NCBI GenBank assembly: GCA_947492475.1
Contig: CANLNM010000003.1
Span: forward strand, 1-64,000
Direction: 5' to 3'
From: an uncultured Paracoccaceae bacterium
GTDB lineage: Bacteria; Pseudomonadota; Alphaproteobacteria; Rhodobacterales; Rhodobacteraceae
DNA: 64,000 nucleotides
The position numbers were made by a program, and so were the translations under genes. Below the pieces are notes generated by a model. That model was not told the origin of the DNA. It saw only the letters and a list, made by a program, of their open reading frames with translations, and searched no databases. Below, one piece after another: positions 44,204 through 53,089 of the stretch (its first letter is position 1; every line of letters starts with the position of its first letter).

Positions 44204-44872
44204 ATGAAACTTTTTGTTGGATTGGGCAATCCTGGCCCGAAATATGCGCAAACCCGGCACAATATCGGCTTTATGGCCGTGGACCAAATCGCGCGCGATC
44301 ATGGATTTCCGTCGTTTCGGGCGAAATTTCAGGGCGAAGTCAGCGAAGGCCGAATTGGGTCTGACCGTGTTATCCTGCTGAAACCTATGACATTTATGAA
44401 CCTTTCGGGTCAATCCGTGGGCGAAGCGATGCGGTTTTACAAATTGGACAGCACTGATGTGACCGTGTTCCATGATGAACTGGATTTGGCCCCCGGCAAG
44501 GTGCGGTTGAAATCCGGTGGCGGGCATGCGGGGCATAACGGGCTGCGTTCGATGCACCAACATATCGGTCCACATTATGACCGCGTGCGTCTGGGCATTG
44601 GCCATCCGGGTCACAAGGATGCGGTTTCGGGCTATGTGCTGCATGATTTTGCCAAGGCCGATCAGGACTGGCTAGATGATGTGATCCGTGGCATTGGCGA
44701 TGGGGTGGGGTCGCTGGTGGCGGATGATGGACCACAGTTTTTGAACGCCATTGCCCGGCGTGTGGCCCCGGCGCGGTCCTCAACCAGCAAACCCAAGCCA
44801 AAGCCACCCGAACCAGAGGCCGAACCAGACACCCGCACAGCCATGCAAAAACTGGCGGATCGGTTCAAATGA
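44204..44872 (+). CDS. pth: Peptidyl-tRNA hydrolase
   Basis: A 222-residue enzyme that frees tRNA from stalled peptidyl-tRNA. The catalytic H19 (TRHNIGF) and D91 (FHDELDL) are in place, with N10 in GLGNPG and the KPMTFMNLSG segment. After the usual end near residue 190 there is a Pro/Lys/Glu-rich tail (STSKPKPKPPEPEAEPD), common in alphaproteobacterial Pth. The ATG at 44204 has a poor ribosome site. It overlaps the following DUF2332 gene by four bases (ATGA). Confidence 0.96.
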   Translation: MKLFVGLGNPGPKYAQTRHNIGFMAVDQIARDHGFPSFRAKFQGEVSEGRIGSDRVILLKPMTFMNLSGQSVGEAMRFYKLDSTDVTVFHDELDLAPGKVRLKSGGGHAGHNGLRSMHQHIGPHYDRVRLGIGHPGHKDAVSGYVLHDFAKADQDWLDDVIRGIGDGVGSLVADDGPQFLNAIARRVAPARSSTSKPKPKPPEPEAEPDTRTAMQKLADRFK

Positions 44873-45912
44873 CGGATCGTTTGCGCGCAGCATTTCGCTG
44901 GCAGGCCGGGGCGTGCCGTGATTTGGGATCGCCATTTATGGGGCAGCTTTGCGATGTTCTGGCGCAGCGGTTGCAGCCCGGAACGGCGCTGACGGATCGG
45001 ATGTTTGACTGGCCCGGGGATTTGTCCCCAAAGTCCGAAAGCGTGCCGTTGCGGCTATGTGGTGCGCTTCATGCGCTGCGGCTGTCGGGTCGTGCTGGGC
45101 TGAAACAGGTCTATCCGCCGCATCACGTCAACGACGATGAGCTTTGGCAAGCCATTGAAAAGACGTTGATATCAGAGGCGGGCTTTGTCGATGATTTCAT
45201 CAATTCACCGCCCCAAACCAACGAAGTGCGCCGTCAATGCGCATTGATCGCGATGGGGCATTTCCTGACCCAAACCTATGATCTGCCGATTGTGCTGTCC
45301 GAATTGGGGGCCAGTGCGGGGTTGAACCTGACATGGGATCGCTCGACGTTGATCGCGGGTGATGCCCAATTAGGACCGGATAAACCAGTGATGGTGCTGC
45401 GCCCTGAATGGACCGGCACGCCACCAACCGGCCCGCATCCCAACGTTGTGGAACGGCGCGGCGTTGACCTGAACCCGCTTGATCCGCATGCAGACAGCCT
45501 GCGGCTGCGGGCCTATCTGTGGCCCGACCAGCCAGAGCGTCTGACCCTGACCGCAGCCGCGATTGACGCGGCAGAGGGCCATGTGGATCGGGCGGACGCG
45601 ATTGACTGGATTGAACAGCGCCTGACCCCGCGCACGGGCCATTTGCACCTGATTTATTCCACCATCGCGTGGCAATATTTCCCAAAAGCGTCCCAAACTC
45701 GCGGCACCGACCTGATCGAAGCAGCCGGGGCAAAAGCCACCACTGAAACACCGTTGGCATGGTTCGCCATGGAGCCAGATGATCAGAAACCCGGTGAGCA
45801 AAAGCCGGGGGCTGCGATGACACTGCGATTATGGCCCGGTGATCTGCGATTTGATCTGGGGCGCGTTGATTTCCACGGGCGTTGGATCCATTGGGATCCA
45901 CAACAGCATTGA
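44869..45912 (+). CDS. DUF2332 family protein
   Basis: A 347-residue cytoplasmic protein of the DUF2332 family. Recognisable parts are RAAFRWQAGACRDLGSPFMGQLCDVLAQRL at the front and, mid-protein, VLSELGASAGLNLTWDR, a glycine-containing segment like a SAM or nucleotide loop. Near the end is LIYSTIAWQYFP. No biochemical role is established to my knowledge. It is translationally coupled to pth and followed by a DUF2237 gene, so the three are probably co-transcribed. Confidence 0.82.
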   Translation: MTDRLRAAFRWQAGACRDLGSPFMGQLCDVLAQRLQPGTALTDRMFDWPGDLSPKSESVPLRLCGALHALRLSGRAGLKQVYPPHHVNDDELWQAIEKTLISEAGFVDDFINSPPQTNEVRRQCALIAMGHFLTQTYDLPIVLSELGASAGLNLTWDRSTLIAGDAQLGPDKPVMVLRPEWTGTPPTGPHPNVVERRGVDLNPLDPHADSLRLRAYLWPDQPERLTLTAAAIDAAEGHVDRADAIDWIEQRLTPRTGHLHLIYSTIAWQYFPKASQTRGTDLIEAAGAKATTETPLAWFAMEPDDQKPGEQKPGAAMTLRLWPGDLRFDLGRVDFHGRWIHWDPQQH

Positions 45913-45944
45913 TTTGGCGGGTCTTTTTGTGATTGGCTGGTCCT

Positions 45945-46337
45945 ATGGAAAAAGATGCATCAACCAATGTTTTGGGCAAAGCCCTGACATCCTGTTCCAC
46001 CAATCCGGTGACCGGCTATTTTCGCAACGGGGCCTGTGATACCTGCGCCCAAGACGAAGGCAACCACACCGTCTGCGCCGTGATGACAGCCGAATTTCTG
46101 GCCTATTCAAAATATGTGGGCAATGACCTGTCCACCCCCCGGCCCGAATTCCATTTTGCGGGGCTAAAGCCGGGCGATCAATGGTGTCTGTGTGCCGCGC
46201 GATTTTTGCAGGCCCATGACGAAGGATGCGCGCCATTGGTGTCCCTGACGGCCACCCATGAACGGGCATTGGACATTGTTTCATTGGATATTCTGGCGCA
46301 ACATGCCCTGCCCGTTTCGGATGGTCCAGCGGAATAA
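45945..46337 (+). CDS. DUF2237 family protein
   Basis: A 130-residue protein that matches the DUF2237 family from end to end: NVLGKALTSCSTNPVTGYFRNGACDTC at the front, HTVCAVMTAEFLAYSKYVGNDLSTPRPEFHFAGLKPGDQWCLCAARF in the middle, then ATHERALDIVSL. Several conserved cysteines suggest metal binding, which is an inference. The ATG at 45945 was taken over an in-frame TTG at 45933. It lies 32 bases after the DUF2332 gene. Function unknown. Confidence 0.85.
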   Translation: MEKDASTNVLGKALTSCSTNPVTGYFRNGACDTCAQDEGNHTVCAVMTAEFLAYSKYVGNDLSTPRPEFHFAGLKPGDQWCLCAARFLQAHDEGCAPLVSLTATHERALDIVSLDILAQHALPVSDGPAE

Positions 46338-46354
46338 GCCGAGGTTCCTAAACG

Positions 46355-46378
46355 AAAAAGGGCAGCCAAAAGCTGCCC
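46355..46378 (-). terminator. Rho-independent terminator of the trpF-trpB operon
   Basis: GGGCAGC (46360-46366) and GCTGCCC (46372-46378) pair around CAAAA, with five T on the minus strand (46359-46355), 24 bases past the trpB stop. Confidence 0.85.
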
Positions 46379-46402
46379 GATTTAAGCTATTTTTCCAATG
46401 TC

Positions 46403-47653
46403 TTAATCTTCGGCCGAGCGGCCTTCTGTGTCGGACATGTCAAAGCCCAGATACTTCGCCACCGTAAAGATGTCTTTGTCGCCGCGCCCGCACATGTTCA
46501 TGCAGATGATGTGGTCCTTGGGCAGGGTTGGTGCGATTTTCATCACATGGGCCAATGCGTGGCTGGGTTCCAACGCGGGGATGATGCCTTCGGTGGAGCA
46601 GGACAATTGGAACGCTTCCAACGCTTCTTTGTCGGTGATCGACACGTATTTGGCGCGGCCGATTTCATGCAGCCAGGAATGTTCCGGCCCGATGCCCGGA
46701 TAATCAAGGCCCGCCGAGATCGAATAACCGTCCAGAATCTGGCCATCGTCATCCTGCAACAGATAGGTCCGGTTGCCATGCAGCACGCCGGGCCGTCCGC
46801 CGGTCAGGGATGCGCAATGTTCGACCTTGTCGTTCACACCTTTGCCACCAGCCTCAACCCCGATGATATTGACCGATTTGTCGTCCAGAAACGGATGGAA
46901 CAGACCGATCGCATTGGACCCGCCCCCGATGGCAGCGATCAATGTGTCTGGCAAACGGCCTTCGGCCTTTTGCATCTGTTCGCGCACTTCTTTGCCGATG
47001 ATCGATTGGAAATCACGCACCATCGCCGGATAGGGATGCGGCCCAGCCGCGGTGCCGATGCAATAAAACGTATCCGCCACGTTGGTCACCCAATCCCGCA
47101 GCGCGTCGTTCATCGCATCCTTTAGCGTGCCACGGCCCGATTGCACAGCGACCACTTCGGCGCCCAGCAGACGCATGCGGAACACATTGGGCGATTGGCG
47201 CTGCACATCATGCGCGCCCATATAGACCACACATTTCAGGCCAAATTTGGCACAAACCGTCGCGGTCGCAACGCCGTGCTGACCGGCCCCGGTTTCAGCG
47301 ATGATCCGGGTTTTGCCCATGCGCCGCGCCAGAATGATCTGGCCCAACACGTTGTTGATTTTATGCGCGCCAGTATGGTTCAGCTCGTCACGCTTCATGT
47401 AAATCTTGGCACCGCCCAGATGTTCGCTCAGCCGTTCAGCGTGATAAAGCGGGCTGGGACGGCCCACGTAATGGGTCCACAGATCATTCATTTCCGCCCA
47501 GAAACTGTCATCGGTTTTGGCAATTTCGTACTGCTCTTGCAGCTCTAGGATCAGCGGCATCAATGTTTCAGAAACAAACCGCCCCCCAAAGTCGCCAAAC
47601 CGTCCCCGTTCATCAGGGCCGTTCATGAAGGAATTGAATAGATCGTCTGCCAT
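46403..47653 (-). CDS. trpB: Tryptophan synthase beta chain
   Basis: A 416-residue PLP enzyme that joins indole and serine to give tryptophan. The PLP lysine is K98 in [11 protein letters not shown]; the phosphate-binding loop is GGGSNAIG. The N-terminus ([29 protein letters not shown]) is that of TrpB1, the partner of TrpA. AGGAG precedes the ATG at 47653; an in-frame extension upstream was rejected. It follows trpF after a 132-base gap holding a small GC hairpin, and a terminator ends the operon. Confidence 0.97.
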   Translation of the reverse strand: MADDLFNSFMNGPDERGRFGDFGGRFVSETLMPLILELQEQYEIAKTDDSFWAEMNDLWTHYVGRPSPLYHAERLSEHLGGAKIYMKRDELNHTGAHKINNVLGQIILARRMGKTRIIAETGAGQHGVATATVCAKFGLKCVVYMGAHDVQRQSPNVFRMRLLGAEVVAVQSGRGTLKDAMNDALRDWVTNVADTFYCIGTAAGPHPYPAMVRDFQSIIGKEVREQMQKAEGRLPDTLIAAIGGGSNAIGLFHPFLDDKSVNIIGVEAGGKGVNDKVEHCASLTGGRPGVLHGNRTYLLQDDDGQILDGYSISAGLDYPGIGPEHSWLHEIGRAKYVSITDKEALEAFQLSCSTEGIIPALEPSHALAHVMKIAPTLPKDHIICMNMCGRGDKDIFTVAKYLGFDMSDTEGRSAED

Positions 47654-47785
47654 TTTGCTCTCCTGGTGCGGATACCAAACAGACCTAGCGCCCCCTCTGG
47701 GGCGGGGCAAGGCTCTGGGGTGGCAAAAACACACGGACATGTATGTTCTTGGGATGAATAATGGTGATTGGGGCTTGGCGCGCGA

Positions 47786-48433
47786 TCAGGCCTTGGCGGC
47801 GCGCACAAAGGCATCGATCAATGCTGCGTCTTTGATGCCGGGTGCAGATTCGACGCCAGTGGACACATCGATCTGTTTCGCACCGGTGCGACGCACGGCT
47901 TCGGCCACGTTGTCAGGGGTCAGCCCCCCGGCCAACATCCACGGTTTGGTCCAATATTTGCGATCCGCCAGCAGCGTCCAATCAAAGGCCAGCCCGTTGC
48001 CGCCCGGCAGATCTGCGCCTTTGGGGGCTTTGGCATCAATCAGCAATTGATCCGCCACCTGGGCATAAGCATCGATTTGCGGCAAATCCGCGACGTCACG
48101 CACACCGATGGCTTTCATCACCGGCAATCCATAACGGGCTTTGATTTCCGCCACGCGTTCGGGGCTTTCGCTGCCATGCAGCTGCAACATATCCAGCGGC
48201 ACCTGATCGGTGATCGCATCCAGCTGCGCGTCATCCGCATTGACCACCAGCGCCACCTTGGCAATGCCCATAGGCACGTCCACCGCCAACGCAGCGGCAT
48301 CCGTTATGCTGACAGCACGCGGGGATTTTGGGAAAAAGACAAAGCCGATATAGGCCGCACCAGCATCTGCCGCAGCGCTCACCATCTGCGGAGTTTTCAG
48401 CCCGCAGATTTTCACTTTCACTTCGGTCGACAT
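47786..48433 (-). CDS. trpF: Phosphoribosylanthranilate isomerase
   Basis: A 215-residue TIM barrel for the third step after chorismate in tryptophan synthesis. The catalytic cysteine is C10 in KICGLK and the aspartate is about D189 in QIDVSTGVE. The phosphate site GGLTPDNV is present. It lies three bases after the lapA-like gene, in the order ihfB, lapA, trpF, trpB found in related Rhodobacteraceae. Confidence 0.96.
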   Translation of the reverse strand: MSTEVKVKICGLKTPQMVSAAADAGAAYIGFVFFPKSPRAVSITDAAALAVDVPMGIAKVALVVNADDAQLDAITDQVPLDMLQLHGSESPERVAEIKARYGLPVMKAIGVRDVADLPQIDAYAQVADQLLIDAKAPKGADLPGGNGLAFDWTLLADRKYWTKPWMLAGGLTPDNVAEAVRRTGAKQIDVSTGVESAPGIKDAALIDAFVRAAKA

Positions 48434-48436
48434 GGC

Positions 48437-48787
48437 TTAGCTGGATTGCTCCAGCAGCGCCAGAACCTCGTCTTTGCCTTCATGTTTCTCGGCCTTCAGC
48501 CGGTCCACTTCACGACGCAGACCTTTGGCCGCACGTGTTTGGGATTTTGCTTCGGCGCGGAAACGATGTTCGCGCAGCCATTCCCACATGAAGCCGACCA
48601 ACAGGCCAACCCCAACGGAGGCCGCAATGACCACATATAAAGGCAGTTCGATCACTGGGGACATGCCCAGCAAGTCAGCCAAGAATTCAGGCATGGCGCG
48701 CAATGTCACCAACCCACGATTAGCTAATCCGACCGCAATCAGACAGATAGCCACAATGGCCCAGAAGCCGTAACGAATATAACGCAT
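48437..48787 (-). CDS. LapA/DUF1049 family membrane protein
   Basis: A 116-residue inner-membrane protein with two helices (about 7-25 and 47-68), then a cytoplasmic charged tail likely to form a coiled coil (RAAKGLRREVDRLKAEKHEGKDEVLALLEQ). E. coli LapA of this family works with LapB in lipopolysaccharide assembly; here only the membrane part is clearly comparable. It lies between ihfB and trpF with short gaps on both sides. Confidence 0.8.
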   Translation of the reverse strand: MRYIRYGFWAIVAICLIAVGLANRGLVTLRAMPEFLADLLGMSPVIELPLYVVIAASVGVGLLVGFMWEWLREHRFRAEAKSQTRAAKGLRREVDRLKAEKHEGKDEVLALLEQSS

Positions 48788-48796
48788 AGCGCTTGT

Positions 48797-49078
48797 TTAT
48801 CCGCCGTTCAGCCTGTCGCGCAAGAGCTTACCGGTCTTGAAAAACGGAACATGTTTCTCATCGACCTCAACAGACTCGCCCGTGCGCGGATTTCGGCCGA
48901 CACGTGCGTCGCGTTGTTTGACCGAAAACGCGCCAAAGCCGCGCAATTCAACCCGATCGCCACTGGACATGGCATTGGTGATTTCGTCGAAAATCGTGTT
49001 CACAATCTTTTCGACGTCCCGCTGATACAGATGCGGATTTTCGTCGGCGATCTTTTGAATTAGTTCCGAACGGATCAT
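48797..49078 (-). CDS. ihfB: Integration host factor subunit beta
   Basis: A 93-residue HU/IHF-family DNA-bending protein. The beta-arm has [24 protein letters not shown], and the N-terminus [30 protein letters not shown] is that of IhfB. In many alphaproteobacteria it lies directly after rpsA; here about 8.6 kb of accessory sequence separates the two. Its own promoter must therefore be in the non-coding region 49079 onward. Confidence 0.94.
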   Translation of the reverse strand: MIRSELIQKIADENPHLYQRDVEKIVNTIFDEITNAMSSGDRVELRGFGAFSVKQRDARVGRNPRTGESVEVDEKHVPFFKTGKLLRDRLNGG

Positions 49079-49768
49079 GTGGAACCCCCAGTTGGTTGTT
49101 TTTGCAGGTTTCCCCTGCTTTTCCTTCGTGAACTATTGCGCGAAACCCGCGCCAAGAAAAGAATGCAGATGCAGCAAATGCCGCTTAATTGCAGATTTCT
49201 GCGGGTTTTAGGGGGGAAGTGGCGGAAAATACGGTTAAATTTCGCGCCCGATTTTCGAATTAGACCCGAATTGCCACTTTAACCCCCACCGATTCGGGAC
49301 GGTTGCCCCCAGACATAGCCGCGTTTACCAGAGATGAAGCCACGTCCAATGCAATTGCCTTGAAAACCCACTAGGTCCTTATGTTGTGATAAACACACCG
49401 GATGACGGCTTTGCGGACTTTGCCGACCTTGGGTTTTCAGTCTTTACTAACGCAGCACTCCTTCGCATCTGCGGCACACCTTTTGTTGCGATGCAACGCA
49501 AGTCGTCGAAGCTTCGTTCAACGACACCGATCTGGTCCGGATCGACACTGCACTTTCGCCACAACTGAATCAGACAACTCAGATGCGGGACAAAGTGAGC
49601 ATTCGCTGCAGCTTCTCTAATGTTCGCTTTGTTCTGACCCGTTCCCTATCGAGTCCGTCAAATTCAGTCAGCTTCACACTGTTTCCCATCGAGATACCGA
49701 TCTCGACGGGTTTGCGTGCCTAGACAGAATCATCGCTACAATCGGAACAGTAGTTTCGCTACATAACC
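49079..49768. other. Non-coding stretch of 690 bases upstream of ihfB
   Basis: No gene supported. The part nearest ihfB should hold its promoter. A CCCGAAT (49265-49271)/ATTCGGG (49292-49298) repeat and a short GCAGA-TT-TCTGC hairpin near 49191 are visible. From about 49380 to 49760 short fragments in several frames look like decayed coding or repeat sequence; I cannot assign them to a known element. Confidence 0.55.
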
Positions 49769-50155
49769 CTATTGGGGCCGCGATTTTGACAGCTCCTGAA
49801 GCAGGATCCGGTAGTCCAGCACCAGCGAAACAAAAAACACGCCATAAGCGGCCATAAGCACAGCCATCGCAACAGGTTCTGCGGGCCCTTGGCCCAGATA
49901 AACCTGATGAACACCGTAGGCCAGCACCGTCGGCCAAGCGATGAAATGCGTGGCGGCGAGCACGTTAATGTTGCCGGTCAGGTTGAACGACAATGGCGCA
50001 AAGATGCCAACCGTGATCAGAAACGTGACCAGATTGATCACATGCAATTGGCTATCAAGGTAGAACGCCTGCGCGGCAAAGGTGAGAACCATCACCGCCA
50101 TCCAGAGCTTTACGTGGGTTGGCAAGTGTCTGCTTTCTTTCATCATTCCCAGCAT
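49769..50155 (-). CDS. Small four-helix membrane protein, unknown function
   Basis: A 128-residue protein with four hydrophobic helices (about 16-33, 39-57, 65-83 and 95-113) and a short basic C-terminus. The start at 50155 has CGGAGA upstream and lies one base after the SDR stop, so the two genes are a coupled pair. I do not recognise the family. With an SDR partner and a divergent LysR it could be a membrane anchor, carrier or sensor for the same pathway. Confidence 0.7.
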   Translation of the reverse strand: MLGMMKESRHLPTHVKLWMAVMVLTFAAQAFYLDSQLHVINLVTFLITVGIFAPLSFNLTGNINVLAATHFIAWPTVLAYGVHQVYLGQGPAEPVAMAVLMAAYGVFFVSLVLDYRILLQELSKSRPQ

Positions 50156-50156
50156 T

Positions 50157-50963
50157 TCAAGTCTCCGATTGGGATTGAGTGATCAAGGCAGATTCAAGCA
50201 TCTTGCCAAACTGTTTTGTCACCATGTTCCGGGGCATCAGTCGAGCCATACGTGTCATAAGGCGGTTTTTCCGCGCCGGTACAATTGTGGCGCGCTGCCC
50301 GAGTGCCGCTAGGCTCTCTTGGGCGACAACGGCGGGGTCGCCCATTGGCATGGACATTTTTTTGAGGTCGATGACCTCTCCAAGTTGGTCACCCATGCGG
50401 GTCTTTGTGCCGCCGGGAGCGACGGATAGAACATCGATATTCTTGTCCCTCAGCTCAACTGCCAGCGCTTCACCGAGGTTAAGAATGAACGCCTTGGCCG
50501 CGCCGTAAACGCTGGAAAATGGCATCGGGAACATCCCAAAGACGGAACTGATCAGGATAATCCCGCCGCCGCCGCGCGCCACTAACCGTTGCGAAATTGC
50601 GCGGGTCAGATGGGCCGTTGCGGAAACATGAATGGCAATAAGCCCTTCATCCATATCGTCCGGCGCATCAAGATAGGGACCGACATAGGCATTCCCGGCC
50701 GAGTGGACAAACAGGCCAACATCCAGCACCGCGATCTCTTGCAACAGTAAATCGCGGCCCTCTTGTGTCGCTAAATCGGCGGAAATCACCTTGGTTTCTG
50801 TCCGAATGTCCTGCGTGGCTGTTCGTGTCAAAGCATCGGCTGAGCGAGCGACAAGGATGACTTTCATCCCCTGTTTGGCCAGTCCGATTGCGAATTGCCG
50901 CCCGATGCCGGAACTTGCGCCGGTGACCACGGCCCATTCGCCATATTTTTGTGGGTCTTTCAT
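50157..50963 (-). CDS. Short-chain dehydrogenase/reductase (SDR)
   Basis: A 268-residue classical SDR. The NAD(P) site is TGASSGIG (14-21). The catalytic set is S139/S140 in ILISS, Y153 and K157 in YGAAK, and NAYVG follows HSAG near 90. The tail (about 230-268) is basic and resembles SDRs that act on lipid-like or acyl substrates (DltE/YqjQ type), which is only a loose likeness. The ATG at 50963 has GGAGAAG upstream. It is divergent from the LysR gene at 51062, its probable regulator. Confidence 0.85.
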   Translation of the reverse strand: MKDPQKYGEWAVVTGASSGIGRQFAIGLAKQGMKVILVARSADALTRTATQDIRTETKVISADLATQEGRDLLLQEIAVLDVGLFVHSAGNAYVGPYLDAPDDMDEGLIAIHVSATAHLTRAISQRLVARGGGGIILISSVFGMFPMPFSSVYGAAKAFILNLGEALAVELRDKNIDVLSVAPGGTKTRMGDQLGEVIDLKKMSMPMGDPAVVAQESLAALGQRATIVPARKNRLMTRMARLMPRNMVTKQFGKMLESALITQSQSET

Positions 50964-51061
50964 TAACTTCTCCAAGTTGTTTGTCAAAATGTCAGCGCCC
51001 ACGCTCCGATTATCAATGGACAGAAGTTGACAATTTTGGTGCAAAAATGTACGAAGCTGGG

Positions 51062-51949
51062 ATGAACTGGGATGATCTCAAAATTGTTTTGGCCGTTTTT
51101 CGCAGCGGGAATGCAGGAACAGCCGCAACAGACCTTGGGCTAAGTCATGCAACGATCTCTCGGCGCATAGCTGAGATTGAACGGAACCTTGGTGTGGCAC
51201 TGGTCGATCGTAGCGGGCTAAGCTGGCGGCCCACCCCAATATGCGCGCAGGTGGCCGCGCAGGCTGAACAGATGGAGGTGCTCCATGACGAAGCTCTGCG
51301 CGTTGCCACTGCCCATAGTTCGGACTTGTCGGGACCCGTTCATATCTCTTTGCCCACGGGCACTGTCGAAGGGTTTGTCGCCGAAGCCCTGAAAGAGCTG
51401 CCCCGTCTTGCGCCAGACATTCGTTTGATATTCCTCATTGAGGATCAATTCTCTGACCTGCCAGGCCGAAAGGCAGACATCGCCGTGCGCTTTACAAGCT
51501 CTCCCGATCCTGACCTGATTGGCCAAAAAGTCACTCAGAGCGCTTGGGGGTTTTATTCTAGCGCGGATTTGGCCAGGGTCATCAACGCACAGGTTGATGA
51601 AGAAACGACTGTCTTGGCACCCATCCTGACAACCGAACGTGATGGAGCGTTTCCCGATTGGGCGCGCCGTTATTTTGACCCGGCAAGCCCATGTCACTTT
51701 GTCTATGGTTTTCCGTCCAAAGCAGCTATGGCGGCACAGGGCTTTGGTGTGGCGCATCTTCCGCGGGTGATCGGCGACGGCACACCAAGGCTAACATTGC
51801 TCAGCAAGCTTGCCAGCCCTTTGGAAACGGAGCTTTGGGTCTTGGCAAATTCCGACACGCGATCCAGCAAAAGGATATCCCAAGTTAAGCGGGTGCTGAT
51901 TGATGGTCTGACAGCCATGCGGCCGCGGTTTTTCCCAACTGACGAATGA
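51062..51949 (+). CDS. LysR-family transcriptional regulator (first of three in the island)
   Basis: A 295-residue regulator. The N-terminal winged helix-turn-helix is MNWDDLKIVLAVFRSGNAGTAATDLGLSHATISRRIAEIERNLGVALVDRSG. It is followed by a periplasmic-binding-protein-like effector domain. The ATG at 51062 gives the usual LysR N-terminus; another at 51047 would add five residues. It is divergent from the SDR gene with 98 bases between starts, so it likely controls the SDR pair and itself. The effector is unknown. Confidence 0.88.
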   Translation: MNWDDLKIVLAVFRSGNAGTAATDLGLSHATISRRIAEIERNLGVALVDRSGLSWRPTPICAQVAAQAEQMEVLHDEALRVATAHSSDLSGPVHISLPTGTVEGFVAEALKELPRLAPDIRLIFLIEDQFSDLPGRKADIAVRFTSSPDPDLIGQKVTQSAWGFYSSADLARVINAQVDEETTVLAPILTTERDGAFPDWARRYFDPASPCHFVYGFPSKAAMAAQGFGVAHLPRVIGDGTPRLTLLSKLASPLETELWVLANSDTRSSKRISQVKRVLIDGLTAMRPRFFPTDE

Positions 51950-52021
51950 GAGAACAATCTTGCTTGAAGAATGCAGTGGCTGGCCAGCGGCCACATGGAC
52001 AACTGGCCAAATAGATTTGCC

Positions 52022-52693
52022 TTAGCGTGACGCCGACCCAACCAAGTAAGTGAATGACGTCAAGTGCGCATCGTTGAAGGCTGATACTTCCTCTAGGATA
52101 CCCGTGTTTGCCGCCCGAAACTGGTCGGCCACTTCTGCACTTTCATAGTGAATGACAACCACCTCGTCCGGAGTTGGAATTCCGTCAGCAGCGTGAACCT
52201 GAAGAAAAGACTCATTAATCCAGCGGCCATCAAGGGATTGCGCCATCATGTTCAGCGCGGTCAGGTCCTGCTCTCGGGCGTCAACATCGGCGTTGTTATA
52301 ATAGCCGACTTTCAAAACGTACTGCCGTTGCGCCACGTCGCCATCCACAGCGTCGATCGGAAAATTGATCAACGCGCCTTCGAAGATTGCTATCGCTGTG
52401 CCATCGGAAAACAAGTCTGATGTCGCTTGCCTCCGGGCAGTGTTGCCCAAAACGCCCTCCCCGCAATCAAGAACGACGAACTTGTCCGGCTGGGTCAGGT
52501 CGTACTCCAGTTTGCCCTGCGCAGCCATGATAGATCCTTCACGATGGATGGCACAGCCGAGGTTAGCGACTGCTTCGTCGTTCAGAACGGCGTCCCCGGC
52601 ATAGAGCCCGACAACCCCGACTTGCCCAGCAAAAGCAGCAGAGGAAGACAGAGCCAACACAGCGCTGGCAATGAGTGTGGATTTCTTGATCAT
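52022..52693 (-). CDS. Exported protein of unknown function
   Basis: A 224-residue protein. The ATG at 52693 has AAAGGA upstream and gives a clear Sec signal peptide (MIKKSTLIASAVLALSSSAAFA, then GQVGVV). The mature protein has a first part rich in acidic residues and two cysteines (LGCAIHREG and LDCGEG) that could form a disulfide. A second part near residue 180 (DEVVVIHYESAEVADQFRAANTG) looks like a small ferredoxin-fold or DUF1330-type domain, which is a guess. It starts four bases after the gene at 52698, so the two are co-transcribed. Confidence 0.7.
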   Translation of the reverse strand: MIKKSTLIASAVLALSSSAAFAGQVGVVGLYAGDAVLNDEAVANLGCAIHREGSIMAAQGKLEYDLTQPDKFVVLDCGEGVLGNTARRQATSDLFSDGTAIAIFEGALINFPIDAVDGDVAQRQYVLKVGYYNNADVDAREQDLTALNMMAQSLDGRWINESFLQVHAADGIPTPDEVVVIHYESAEVADQFRAANTGILEEVSAFNDAHLTSFTYLVGSASR

Positions 52694-52697
52694 GATC

Positions 52698-52997
52698 TTA
52701 GTCCTTTGTGTCGAGTGAAATGAAAACGCGATGATCGGCAAAGACATCGCTGGGTCGTTTGTGTTTTCCCGACCTGACCGCCTGAATGGCTGCAATCGGC
52801 CGTTCGATGAAGGTGGCAGGATGTGCCGGCACGGGAAGTGACGGTGCATGTCCGTGGAAGACTGCCGAAAAACTTGTGTCATCCCATTTGTAGGCGACTT
52901 CACATGCGGTTTTGCCGTCATAGGTCAGGCCCAACCGCATTTCCCCATCCAATGGGTCGCGGATATCGGCGTCAATAAGTGTGACTTCGTAGGTCAT
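52698..52997 (-). CDS. Small protein of unknown function
   Basis: A 99-residue soluble protein with no signal peptide or recognised motif; it begins MTYEVTLIDADIRDPLDGEMRLGLTYDG and ends in a charged tail. GGAG is placed seven bases before the ATG at 52997. It is first of a two-gene operon with the exported protein and is divergent from the LysR gene at 53090. The pairing of a cytoplasmic and a secreted small protein under one LysR regulator is the only hint of role. Confidence 0.65.
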   Translation of the reverse strand: MTYEVTLIDADIRDPLDGEMRLGLTYDGKTACEVAYKWDDTSFSAVFHGHAPSLPVPAHPATFIERPIAAIQAVRSGKHKRPSDVFADHRVFISLDTKD

Positions 52998-53050
52998 GGC
53001 GCGCTCCAGTTTGTGTTCTGACTGGATATCCATTGGCAAGATGTATATAA

Positions 53051-53080
53051 ATTATCCAAATTTGAGACATAGTGGATAAT
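53051..53080. promoter_or_regulatory. Dyad in the divergent promoter of the second LysR gene
   Basis: ATTATCC (53051-53057) and GGATAAT (53074-53080) are perfect 7-base arms 16 bases apart, in the 92-base gap between the divergent starts at 52997 and 53090. The place and size suit a LysR-type binding site acting on both genes. Confidence 0.5.
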
Positions 53081-53089
53081 ATTTGCACC

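Noticed and set aside
47654-47785. GC hairpin between trpF and trpB as a terminator
   Set aside because: The stem is short (CCCC/GGGG type) and no T-run follows on the minus strand, so the two genes are probably still one operon.
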